Assembly (NCBI RefSeq): GCF_014649775.1
Contig: NZ_BMTR01000006.1
Location: 310,001-374,000, forward strand
Origin: Streptomyces longisporoflavus
GTDB taxonomy: Bacteria; Actinomycetota; Actinomycetes; Streptomycetales; Streptomycetaceae
Length of the DNA: 64,000 bases
Direction of reading: 5' to 3'
Below the pieces are notes generated by a model. That model saw only the letters and a list, made by a program, of their open reading frames with translations. It ran no database searches and was not told the origin of the DNA. Both the position numbers and the translations under genes were made by a program. This document shows, piece by piece, positions 57,299-64,000 of this stretch. Position 1 is the stretch's first letter. Each line of letters starts with the position of its first letter.

Positions 57299-60200
57299 GC
57301 GCGGTGGGCCGAGCGGAGATACGGGCCGCGGTCGTCGACAGCCTCGGCGCCTGGTACGGCCTTGCGGCCGGGGAGATCGACGACGACCGCCCGCTGGCGG
57401 AGCTGGGCCTCACCTCCCGTGACGCGGTCGTGCTGACCGCGCGCCTCGGCGACCTCGCGGGCACCCGGCTGCCCGCGACGCTGCTCTGGGAGGCGCCGAC
57501 CATCGGCGCGCTCGTGGAGTGGGTGGAACGGGGTGAGCCGGAGCACGGCGGGGCGCCGCCGGACACGGGGCGGACCGGAGTGCCGTCCGGGGGAGAAGAG
57601 GGCGCGGCGCAGGCCGCGGGAGACGATGTACCAGGTGGGGGTGAGGGCGCGGCACGGGTCGCGGTCATCGGCATCGGCTGCCGGCTGCCCGGCGACGTCA
57701 CCTCGCCCGCCGCCTTCTGGCAGCTCCTGAGCGAGGGCCGCGACGCCGTGGGCACCGTCGGCGACGACCGCTGGCCGCCCTTCGTGCGCGAGGGGACGAG
57801 CCTGCCGGGCGACCTCAGCAGGCACGGCGGCTTCCTCGGCGACGGCAGGCTCGACGGTGTGGCGGGCTTCGACGCCGAGTTCTTCGGCATCGGCGCGGAC
57901 GAGGCCACCGCCATGGACCCGCAGCAGCGCATGCTCCTCGAAGTCGTCCGGGAGGCCGTCGATCACGCGGCCCTTTCCGTGCCGTCCCTCGCGGGCAGCC
58001 GTACCGGAGTCTTCGTGGGCATCAGCGGCAACGAATACGCCCATCTCACCACCGCCGAACCGGAGTCGATCGGCGCCTGGACCTCGCCCGGCGCGGCCCT
58101 GAGCATCGCCGCGAACCGCCTCTCCTACCTCCTCGACCTGCGCGGGCCGAGCATGGCGGTCGACACGGCGTGCTCCTCCTCCCTCGTCGCCGTGCACCAC
58201 GCGGTACGCAGTCTCGGCGCGGGGGAGAGCGACATGGCGCTCGCCGCGGGCGTGAATCTGCTCCTCGCCCCCTCGGTGACCCTGGGCTTCCAGCGGGCGG
58301 GGGCGCTGGCCGCCGACGGCCGGTGCAAGGCGTTCGACGCGTCGGCCGACGGCATGGTGCGCGGCGAGGGCTGCGGCGTCGTCGTGCTCAAGCGCCTCGC
58401 GGACGCCGAGCGCGACGGCGACCGCGTCCTCGCGGTCATCGAGTCCACCGCCGTCAACTCGGACGGCCGCTCCAACGGCCTGACGGCGCCCAGCGCCCAA
58501 GCCCAGCGCACGCTCCTGGAGCAGAGCCATGGCGCCGGGGGCGCAGCCGTGGACTACGTGGAGGCGCACGGCACGGGCACGGCCCTGGGCGACCCGATCG
58601 AGGCGGCGGCCCTCTCGGCGGCGCTCGGAGCGGGCCGCGGGCGGGCCGTGGACCAGCCGCTGCTCATCGGCTCGGTCAAGACGAACATCGGCCACCTGGA
58701 AGCGGCGGCGGGGATCGCCGGGCTCATCAAGACGGTCCTCGCCCTGCACCACGACGAGATACCGCCCCAACTGCACTTCACCGCCCCGAGCCCGCACGCC
58801 GATCTCGACGCTCTGGGTCTGCGTGTCGTCACGGGCCCCGAACCGTGGCCCCGCTACTCGGGCACCGCACGGGCGGGGGTCTCGGCGTTCGGCTTCGGAG
58901 GCACGAACGCGCATGTGGTCCTCTGCGAACACCGCGTGCCGCGGGCCCCGCGCCGAGCCGACAGCGCCCCCGCCATCGCCCTGCTCGACGGAGTCACCGA
59001 GGACCGTGTACGCGCGTACGCGGGGGAGTTGGCCGCATGGCTGGCCGATCCGCGCAGCCGCTCCGTCCGTCCGGCGGATCTCGCCCGCACCCTTGCGGGC
59101 CGCACGGGGCGCGGCCGGCACCGGGCGGCGGTCGTCGCCCGCGGCCGGGAGGAGCTGACCACGGCGCTGGGCCGCCTGGCCGGACGGGAGCCCGACGGAC
59201 GGGTGGTGGTCGGGGCGCCCGCGGCGGGGGACGGACCCGGCGCGGTGTGGGTGTTCTCCGGGTACGGCTCGCAGTGGGCCGGGATGGGGCGTGAACTGCT
59301 CTCTGCTGAACCGGAGTTCGCCGCCGCCGTCGACCGCGTCGAGCCGCTGTTGCGTGACCTGGCAGGTGTCTCGCTGCGGCACTGCATGGCGGCCGGCGCC
59401 GATCTGACCTCGCCCGCCGTCGTCATGCCCGCCCTCTACGGGATGCAGGTCGCCCTCGCCGAGCTGTGGAAGTCGTACGGCTTCGAGCCCGCCGCCGTGA
59501 TCGGCCACTCCATGGGGGAGATCGCCGCGGCCGTCGCCAGCGGCGCCCTCGACGCGGCCACCGGTGCGCGCGTCGTCGCGATCCGGTCACGGCTCCTCGC
59601 CGGGCTCACGGGCGGTGCCATGGCCGTGGTGGACCGTCCCGGCGAGGGCATCGAGGCCCTGGCCGCCGACTTTCCTACCCTCCAGGTCGCCGTGCACGCG
59701 TCACCGGCGCAGAGCGTGGTCACCGGCTCGGCCGACGATGTACGCGGCCTCATCGACCACGTCACGGGCCAGGGCGGATTCGCCCGCTCCCTGCGTGTGA
59801 CCGGCGCCGGGCACTCGTCCCATGTGGACCCGCTGCTCGCGGAGTTCGCGCGCGAGCTCGGTGCCGTGCCCCACGCGGCCCCCGGCTGCCGCCGCTACTC
59901 CACCGTCCTGGCCGACCCGCGCGATCCGGCGCCCTGCGACGCCGACTACTGGGTGGCCAATCTGCGGCGCCCCGTCCGCTTCAGCCAGGCGGTGCGCGCC
60001 GCCGCCGACGACGGCCACCGGGTGTTCGTCGAAGTGGCCCCGCATCCCACGCAGTTGCACCCCCTCACCGAGACGCTGCGGGACGCGGGCGTGGACGGAC
60101 CGCTGATCCTGCCGACCCTGCGCCGAGACACGGACGACGCGCTCACTTTCCGTACATCCCTGGCATCCCTCCTCGTTCAGGGCTCGGACGCCCCGGCGGC

Positions 60201-61533
60201 CCGCCGACGACTGCATCCGGGCGCGCGTGTCGCCGACGTACCGCCACCGCGCTGGCGTCACCGCCGCTTCTGGGCGGGAGAGACACCGGGGCCGCGCGAG
60301 ACGCCACGCCACGCGACGGCGCCGGCCCCCGCCGCCCGCGTCCTGAGCACCCTCGACCGGCTCCGCGGCTGCGTGGCCGACGTCATGGGGTACAGCCCCG
60401 ACCGCATCGACGCCGACACCCCCCTCACCGACCTGGGCCTGGACTCACTCACCGCGGCACGCGTCCGGACCGCGGTGGAGCGGGAGTTCGGGGTGGCGGT
60501 GGAACCGGGCGTGCTGCTGCGCCAGGCGACGCTACGAGGAGTCGCGGAGCTGCTGCCGGACTCCGGGGGCGCCTGGCGTACGCGGGGGGCGTCCCGCGAG
60601 GCCCGCGATGCCCACGGCCCCCGCGATGGCGGCGACTCCCGCGACGCCCACGCCTTCCGCCATACCCGCGACGCCCACGACTCCCGCCATACCCGCCACG
60701 CCCGCGATCCCCAAGCCCCCCGCGACTCCGTAGGCCCCCTGCGTGTCCTCGCCGACGCGGCCGGTGGCGTCCCCCTCTTTCTGGCCCACGCCGCGGGCGG
60801 CAGCTCTGCGGTGTACGCGCGTCTTGCCGAACGCCTGGGCGGGGCCCGGTCCGTGTACGGCTTTGACCGGATGGCTACACCGGAGGATCTCGGGCCCCGC
60901 GCGGAGCACTTCGCGCGACGCATCCGCGCGGTGTCGCCCGAGGGCCCCTGGATTGTCGGCGGCTGGTCCTACGGCGGTCTGCTGGCGCAGGAAGCCGCGC
61001 GGCTCCTCGCCCGGCACGGCACGGTCAGCGCGTTGGTCCTGCTCGACTCCGTACTGCCCCTGCCCGCGCCCCCCGGCCTGACACCGGTGCAGGAAGCCCG
61101 CCGCCGGTACGCCGATTTCGCCGCGTACATCGCCCGCACCTACCGCACGCAACTCCCCCTGCCCTTCGAGGAGTTGGCGCGCCTGGACGACGCCGAGCAG
61201 ATCGCGCTCGTCATGAAACTCCTGGAGCAGGCCGTGGACCTGCCCCGAGGGGTGCTTGACCATCAACGCACCTCCGCCCTCGACCTGCGCAGCGGCGAAC
61301 GCCACCGGCCGGGCCCGTACGCGGGCCGGACCCTTCTCTACCGGGCGACCGAGCCGGCCCCGCACACCGTGCGCGACGTCCGCTACGAGAGGGACGACGA
61401 AAGCCTGGGCTGGGACGCCCACTGCACCGACCTCACGGTCACTCCGCTGCCCGGTCACCACCTCTCCCTGCTCGACCCCCCGGTCGTGGAAGTCCTCGCC
61501 GGACTGCTTGCCCGCGACCTGCCCGACTCCTGA
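57295..61533 (+). CDS. Type I polyketide synthase ACP-KS-AT-ACP-TE (Pks13-like)
   Basis: A 1412-residue multidomain enzyme. N-terminal ACP about 8-80 (LGLTSRDAV, Ser41); KS about 120-545 with VDTACSSS (C293), EAHGTGT (H425) and KTNIGHLEA (H467); AT about 640-950 with GHSMGE (S739) and the selectivity stretch GAGHSSHVDP at 838-846, neither the malonyl HAFH nor the methylmalonyl YASH form; second ACP about 1015-1088 (LGLDSLT, S1051); and a thioesterase about 1150-1410 with GWSYGG (S1225) and LPGHHLSLLD (His). There is no KR, DH or ER. This is the domain order of Pks13, which condenses two fatty acyl units into an alpha-alkyl-beta-keto acid and releases it. The AT would load an alkylmalonyl unit on the second ACP. 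A His/Arg/Asp-rich repetitive linker lies at 1097-1146. Confidence 0.93.
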   Translation: MSAVGRAEIRAAVVDSLGAWYGLAAGEIDDDRPLAELGLTSRDAVVLTARLGDLAGTRLPATLLWEAPTIGALVEWVERGEPEHGGAPPDTGRTGVPSGGEEGAAQAAGDDVPGGGEGAARVAVIGIGCRLPGDVTSPAAFWQLLSEGRDAVGTVGDDRWPPFVREGTSLPGDLSRHGGFLGDGRLDGVAGFDAEFFGIGADEATAMDPQQRMLLEVVREAVDHAALSVPSLAGSRTGVFVGISGNEYAHLTTAEPESIGAWTSPGAALSIAANRLSYLLDLRGPSMAVDTACSSSLVAVHHAVRSLGAGESDMALAAGVNLLLAPSVTLGFQRAGALAADGRCKAFDASADGMVRGEGCGVVVLKRLADAERDGDRVLAVIESTAVNSDGRSNGLTAPSAQAQRTLLEQSHGAGGAAVDYVEAHGTGTALGDPIEAAALSAALGAGRGRAVDQPLLIGSVKTNIGHLEAAAGIAGLIKTVLALHHDEIPPQLHFTAPSPHADLDALGLRVVTGPEPWPRYSGTARAGVSAFGFGGTNAHVVLCEHRVPRAPRRADSAPAIALLDGVTEDRVRAYAGELAAWLADPRSRSVRPADLARTLAGRTGRGRHRAAVVARGREELTTALGRLAGREPDGRVVVGAPAAGDGPGAVWVFSGYGSQWAGMGRELLSAEPEFAAAVDRVEPLLRDLAGVSLRHCMAAGADLTSPAVVMPALYGMQVALAELWKSYGFEPAAVIGHSMGEIAAAVASGALDAATGARVVAIRSRLLAGLTGGAMAVVDRPGEGIEALAADFPTLQVAVHASPAQSVVTGSADDVRGLIDHVTGQGGFARSLRVTGAGHSSHVDPLLAEFARELGAVPHAAPGCRRYSTVLADPRDPAPCDADYWVANLRRPVRFSQAVRAAADDGHRVFVEVAPHPTQLHPLTETLRDAGVDGPLILPTLRRDTDDALTFRTSLASLLVQGSDAPAARRRLHPGARVADVPPPRWRHRRFWAGETPGPRETPRHATAPAPAARVLSTLDRLRGCVADVMGYSPDRIDADTPLTDLGLDSLTAARVRTAVEREFGVAVEPGVLLRQATLRGVAELLPDSGGAWRTRGASREARDAHGPRDGGDSRDAHAFRHTRDAHDSRHTRHARDPQAPRDSVGPLRVLADAAGGVPLFLAHAAGGSSAVYARLAERLGGARSVYGFDRMATPEDLGPRAEHFARRIRAVSPEGPWIVGGWSYGGLLAQEAARLLARHGTVSALVLLDSVLPLPAPPGLTPVQEARRRYADFAAYIARTYRTQLPLPFEELARLDDAEQIALVMKLLEQAVDLPRGVLDHQRTSALDLRSGERHRPGPYAGRTLLYRATEPAPHTVRDVRYERDDESLGWDAHCTDLTVTPLPGHHLSLLDPPVVEVLAGLLARDLPDS
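60583..60732 (+). repeat. Repetitive coding linker between second ACP and TE of the PKS
   Basis: Words such as CCCGCGACGCCCACG recur with small changes through 150 bases and encode an Arg/Asp/His-rich chain with repeated RDAH and RHTR units at residues 1097-1146. The frame stays open. It is much longer and more ordered than a usual Pro/Ala linker and looks like expansion by slippage. Confidence 0.7.
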
Positions 61534-61591
61534 TCCGCGCGCCCGATCCCCGCGCGCCGGCCCACCGGCCCGCCCGAGAAGAGGACCGCCC

Positions 61592-62623
61592 ATGCCGCAC
61601 AAGCACCGCAGACCCCGCAAGAAGCTCGCCGCCCTCGCCGCGGCCACCGCCCTGCTCGCCACCGGCGGCGCCCTGGGCACCTCCACCGCCCAAGGCGCAC
61701 AAGGAGCGTCCGCCGCGCCACCGGCAGCGGCCAGAGCCGCCGAAGGCCCGCGTGTCGTCGGCGAGAAGTGGCTGGACGCGCGCACCGTCGACCTCACCGT
61801 CGCCTCGCCCGCCGTGGGCAAACAGCTGCCCGTACGCGTGATCCTGCCGGCCCGCTTCGAAGAACAGCCCGACCGCACCTGGCCCGTGCTCTACCTGCTC
61901 CAGGGCGCCCACGACGACTACACCTCCTGGACCCGCGAGACGGACGTCGAGGAGTTCCTGGCCGACAAGGACGTCATCACCGTGATGCCGTCCTCGGGTC
62001 CCACCGGCATCCCCACCGACTGGTGGAACCACGGCAGCCCCACCGCTCCCGACTACGAGGCCTTCCAGGTCCAGGAGTTGCCCGCTCTCCTGCGCGACGC
62101 CTACCGCGCGAACGGCAACCGCTCCGTCGCCGGCGTCTCGACCGGCGGCTACGGAGCCATGGCGTTCGCCGCCCGGCACCCCGGCACCTTCGGCGCGGCG
62201 GCCTCGTACAGCGGAGTGGTGGACACGACGGCCCTCGGCATGCCGACGGTGATGAACGCCATCGTCGCCCGCGAGCTGCTGCTCCCCACCGCCCTGTGGG
62301 GCAGCCCCCTGCTGCACCGCGCGAACTGGAACAGCCACAACCCCGCCGCCCTGGCCGAGCGCCTGGCCGGCACCCGGCTCTATGTCTCACAGGGCAGCGG
62401 CATCCCCAGCAGCGACTTCGGCAACCTCGAAGGGGCCGTCCTGGAGGGCACGCTGTGGAACCAGGCCCGTGCCTTCGACCGCAAGCTGGACCGCGCCGGC
62501 ATCCCGGCGACGGTCCACTTCTACAGCGGGGGCACGCACGCCTGGTCCTCCTGGCAGAGGGAGTTCAAGGCTTCCTGGCCGACGCTCGCGGCGGGCCTTG
62601 GGCTTCCTTCGGGGGTGTCCTGA
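61592..62623 (+). CDS. Secreted antigen 85-like acyltransferase/esterase
   Basis: A 343-residue exported alpha/beta hydrolase of the esterase D/antigen 85 family. A basic leader plus Ala-rich signal peptide covers about 1-50. Family blocks are YLLQGAHDDYTSW (the loop that holds trehalose in mycobacterial Ag85), VMPSSGPTGIPTDWW, nucleophile AGVSTGGYGAMAF (S183) and the catalytic His in GGTHAWSSWQREF. In mycobacteria Ag85 moves mycolates between trehalose and the wall. GAGGA lies 8 bases before the ATG. It starts 58 bases after the PKS stop on the same strand, so it is likely part of the operon and acts on its exported lipid. The 3' end overlaps the desaturase gene by 59 bases. Confidence 0.87.
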   Translation: MPHKHRRPRKKLAALAAATALLATGGALGTSTAQGAQGASAAPPAAARAAEGPRVVGEKWLDARTVDLTVASPAVGKQLPVRVILPARFEEQPDRTWPVLYLLQGAHDDYTSWTRETDVEEFLADKDVITVMPSSGPTGIPTDWWNHGSPTAPDYEAFQVQELPALLRDAYRANGNRSVAGVSTGGYGAMAFAARHPGTFGAAASYSGVVDTTALGMPTVMNAIVARELLLPTALWGSPLLHRANWNSHNPAALAERLAGTRLYVSQGSGIPSSDFGNLEGAVLEGTLWNQARAFDRKLDRAGIPATVHFYSGGTHAWSSWQREFKASWPTLAAGLGLPSGVS

Positions 62624-63551
62624 CGTCGGCGGCGGAAAGGCGGGCCAGCCTCCGCTCGTCCGGCCAGCGCACGGCGCTCGCCCACGAGGCCAGCTCGAAG
62701 AGGCGTATCAGCCGGGCACTGGAGTCGAGCTGGCCGCGCAGCACGCCGTGCCGGGCGGACGTCGGATCGGCGTGGTGGAGGTTGTGCCAGGACTCACCGC
62801 CCGAGAGCGGTGCGAGCCACCACACGTTTCCCGAGCGGTCGCGGACCCGGAAAGGCCGGTCCCCGCTGATGTGGCAGATCGAGTTGATCGACCAGGTGAC
62901 GTGATGGAGCAGACCGATCCGCACGAGCCCGGCCCAGAAGAAGGCGGACCAGGCGGCGCCCGAGTCCCAGCTTCCCTCGCCCCAGAGCCCTCCCGCCACC
63001 GCGGGCGCACCGAAGGAGAACAGCACGATCAGTGGCTGCCACCGCGCCACCATGACCAGATCACGGTCGGCGAGGAGGTCGGGGACGTACTTCCGCTGAT
63101 TGGTCTTGTCGTTGTTGAAGGTCCATCCGACGTGCGCCCACACCATGCCCTTGAGCAGCGCGCGCACAGAGGTGCCGAACCGCCAGGGGGAGTGCGGGTC
63201 GCCCGGCTGGTCCGCGAACTGGTGGTGACGGCGGTGGTCGGCGCACCAGGTGATGGCGTCGCCCTCGACGGCCATCGTCCCGGCGACCGCGAGGGCGATC
63301 TTCAGGGGGCGGGCCGCCTTGAACGCCTTGTGCGTGAACAGGCGGTGGTAGCCGATGGTGATGCCGTGCACGGCGATGGCGTACATCACCGCGCCGATCA
63401 CCAGATCGTGCCAGGTGACGCCCCATCCCCACAGGACGACGACGGAGGCGATCACCGCGACGAAGGGAATGCCGACGAACACCCCCACCACGATCCGGTC
63501 GCCCGTGCCCATGCGTTCGCCCCAAGCGGCGCTCGCGGTCTCTTCAGCCAT
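62565..63551 (-). CDS. Acyl-CoA (delta-9 type) fatty acid desaturase
   Basis: A 328-residue membrane di-iron desaturase. The three His boxes are GYHRLFTHK, DHRRHHQFADQ and WHNLHHADP, with an extra WSINSIC segment near GLLHHVTW, and four membrane helices in two pairs. It puts a double bond into an acyl-CoA with oxygen and an electron donor. ATG 63551 has AAGGTGAG 7 bases ahead; GTG 63563 would add four residues. The gene ends inside the antigen-85-like gene, tail to tail, and is divergent from the ccr gene. It could supply an unsaturated acyl chain to the PKS pathway, which is inference. Confidence 0.9.
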   Translation of the reverse strand: MAEETASAAWGERMGTGDRIVVGVFVGIPFVAVIASVVVLWGWGVTWHDLVIGAVMYAIAVHGITIGYHRLFTHKAFKAARPLKIALAVAGTMAVEGDAITWCADHRRHHQFADQPGDPHSPWRFGTSVRALLKGMVWAHVGWTFNNDKTNQRKYVPDLLADRDLVMVARWQPLIVLFSFGAPAVAGGLWGEGSWDSGAAWSAFFWAGLVRIGLLHHVTWSINSICHISGDRPFRVRDRSGNVWWLAPLSGGESWHNLHHADPTSARHGVLRGQLDSSARLIRLFELASWASAVRWPDERRLARLSAADVRTPPKEAQGPPRASARKP

Positions 63552-63751
63552 GGAATTTCTCACCTTTCAGTGCGGGTGAGCCGGACATTAGCGACGGAAA
63601 GAGAGGGGGCTCTACTCGGAAAGTGATGAGTGCGCCGGGGTCCGTTAGCGATCCTGATGAATTGGTGGCTATCTGCTTGTGAGATACGGGATTCGCAAGG
63701 AACGTATATCCGCGCCGAACGAATCCGAACCGAAAAGGAGGAACGAACGCC
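63552..63751. promoter_or_regulatory. Divergent promoter region of desaturase and ccr genes
   Basis: A 200-base gap with clearly lower GC than the genes. TTAGCGA occurs twice (63588-63594 and 63645-63651), 57 bases apart, in the same direction. CGTATATCC near 63705 is a possible -10 element for ccr, and AGGAGG at 63737-63742 is its ribosome-binding site. No fully symmetric operator was noted. Confidence 0.45.
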
Positions 63752-64000
63752 ATGGATGTGCTCGCAGAGGCAGTCGTCGCGGGAGCCGGCGCGGACGAAC
63801 TGCGCCGACTTCCCTTACCCGCCGAATTCACCGCCGCGCATCTGCGGAGGGAGGACGTGGAGAGTTTCACGGGCGTGGCCGACAAAGATGTCCGGAAAAC
63901 GCTCCATGTGGGAGCGGTCCCGATGCCGGAACTCGCCCCGGACGAAGTCCTGGTGGCCGTCATGGCGAGCGGGATAAATTACAACACCGTGTGGTCCGCG
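63752..64000 (+). CDS. ccr: Crotonyl-CoA carboxylase/reductase, N-terminal part (cut by window end)
   Basis: The first 83 codons of a medium-chain dehydrogenase that ends at the window edge. It reads LPLPAEFTAAHLRREDVES, VADKDVRKTLHVGAVPMPEL, APDEVLVAVMASGINYNTVW, the conserved start of Ccr enzymes of about 450 residues. Ccr reduces an alpha,beta-enoyl-CoA with NADPH and adds CO2, giving ethylmalonyl-CoA or longer alkylmalonyl-CoA; such products are PKS extender units. AGGAGG lies about 10 bases before the ATG. Its place beside the Pks13-like gene makes it the likely source of the extender, but it may also belong to acetate metabolism elsewhere. Catalytic residues lie outside the window. Confidence 0.9.
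   Translation, partial: MDVLAEAVVAGAGADELRRLPLPAEFTAAHLRREDVESFTGVADKDVRKTLHVGAVPMPELAPDEVLVAVMASGINYNTVWSA

Noticed and set aside
1..64000. tRNA, rRNA, riboswitch, insertion sequence or prophage
   Set aside because: I found no cloverleaf with a TTCGA-type arm, no rRNA blocks, no transposase or integrase motifs and no terminal inverted repeats. A tRNAscan and Rfam search would be decisive; hits would overturn this.

Overview
This is a high-GC actinobacterial chromosome segment, almost certainly Streptomyces. Third codon positions are nearly all G or C, GTG and TTG starts are common, and many operons are joined by 4-base ATGA or GTGA overlaps. Lineage markers include an SsgA-like protein, a mycothiol-dependent formaldehyde dehydrogenase, DmdR/IdeR-type iron boxes, DUF5999 and DUF2470 proteins, a bld/whi-type STAS protein and a crotonyl-CoA carboxylase/reductase. 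I saw no rRNA, tRNA, insertion sequence, prophage or CRISPR array.

Layout. 0.2-7.3 kb: secreted GH114-like protein, DeoR regulator, a stand-alone hemC, an acetyltransferase, two tandem DHA2-type MFS exporters and a VOC protein. 7.7-15.2 kb: a peptide ABC importer operon (binding protein, two permeases, two ATPases) ending in a gamma-glutamyltransferase. 15.5-17.2 kb: a KhtTU-type cation/proton antiporter with its TrkA-C subunit. 17.3-26.7 kb: housekeeping and stress genes (ATP-dependent DNA ligase, SsgA-like protein, siderophore-interacting protein behind an iron box, DD-carboxypeptidase, Mrr-like nuclease, glutathione peroxidase, FetB-like permease, mycothiol-dependent formaldehyde oxidation with an MBL hydrolase, and an iron-box-controlled DUF2470 protein). 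26.9-33.2 kb: amidohydrolase and cysteine hydrolase, a TetR-SDR operon, a GH13 glucosidase and a lactonase. 33.6-37 kb: STAS protein, a secreted TNT-type NAD glycohydrolase with a small partner gene, and a membrane protein. 37.1-44.5 kb: a sugar ABC importer regulon with a DeoR-LacI hybrid regulator, a hydroxyacid dehydrogenase and a DUF2264 protein. 44.6-52.3 kb: a reductase-less CYP102-like P450 divergent from a TetR gene, a decayed DUF2867 gene, a 17-bp tandem repeat, a PucR regulator and a secreted lipase.

The most striking part is 52.4 kb to the right edge. A FadD32-like fatty acyl-AMP ligase overlaps by 4 bases with a polyketide synthase of order ACP-KS-AT-ACP-TE, the architecture of mycobacterial Pks13. 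An antigen-85-like secreted acyltransferase follows. A convergent acyl-CoA desaturase and a crotonyl-CoA carboxylase/reductase (cut by the window edge) flank it, and a truncated adenylation enzyme and an MFS exporter sit upstream. Together this looks like a mycolate-style condensation and export pathway in an organism that does not make mycolic acids, with reductive carboxylation possibly replacing the AccD4 carboxylase as the source of the alkylmalonyl extender. The parts are read from the sequence; the pathway is inference.
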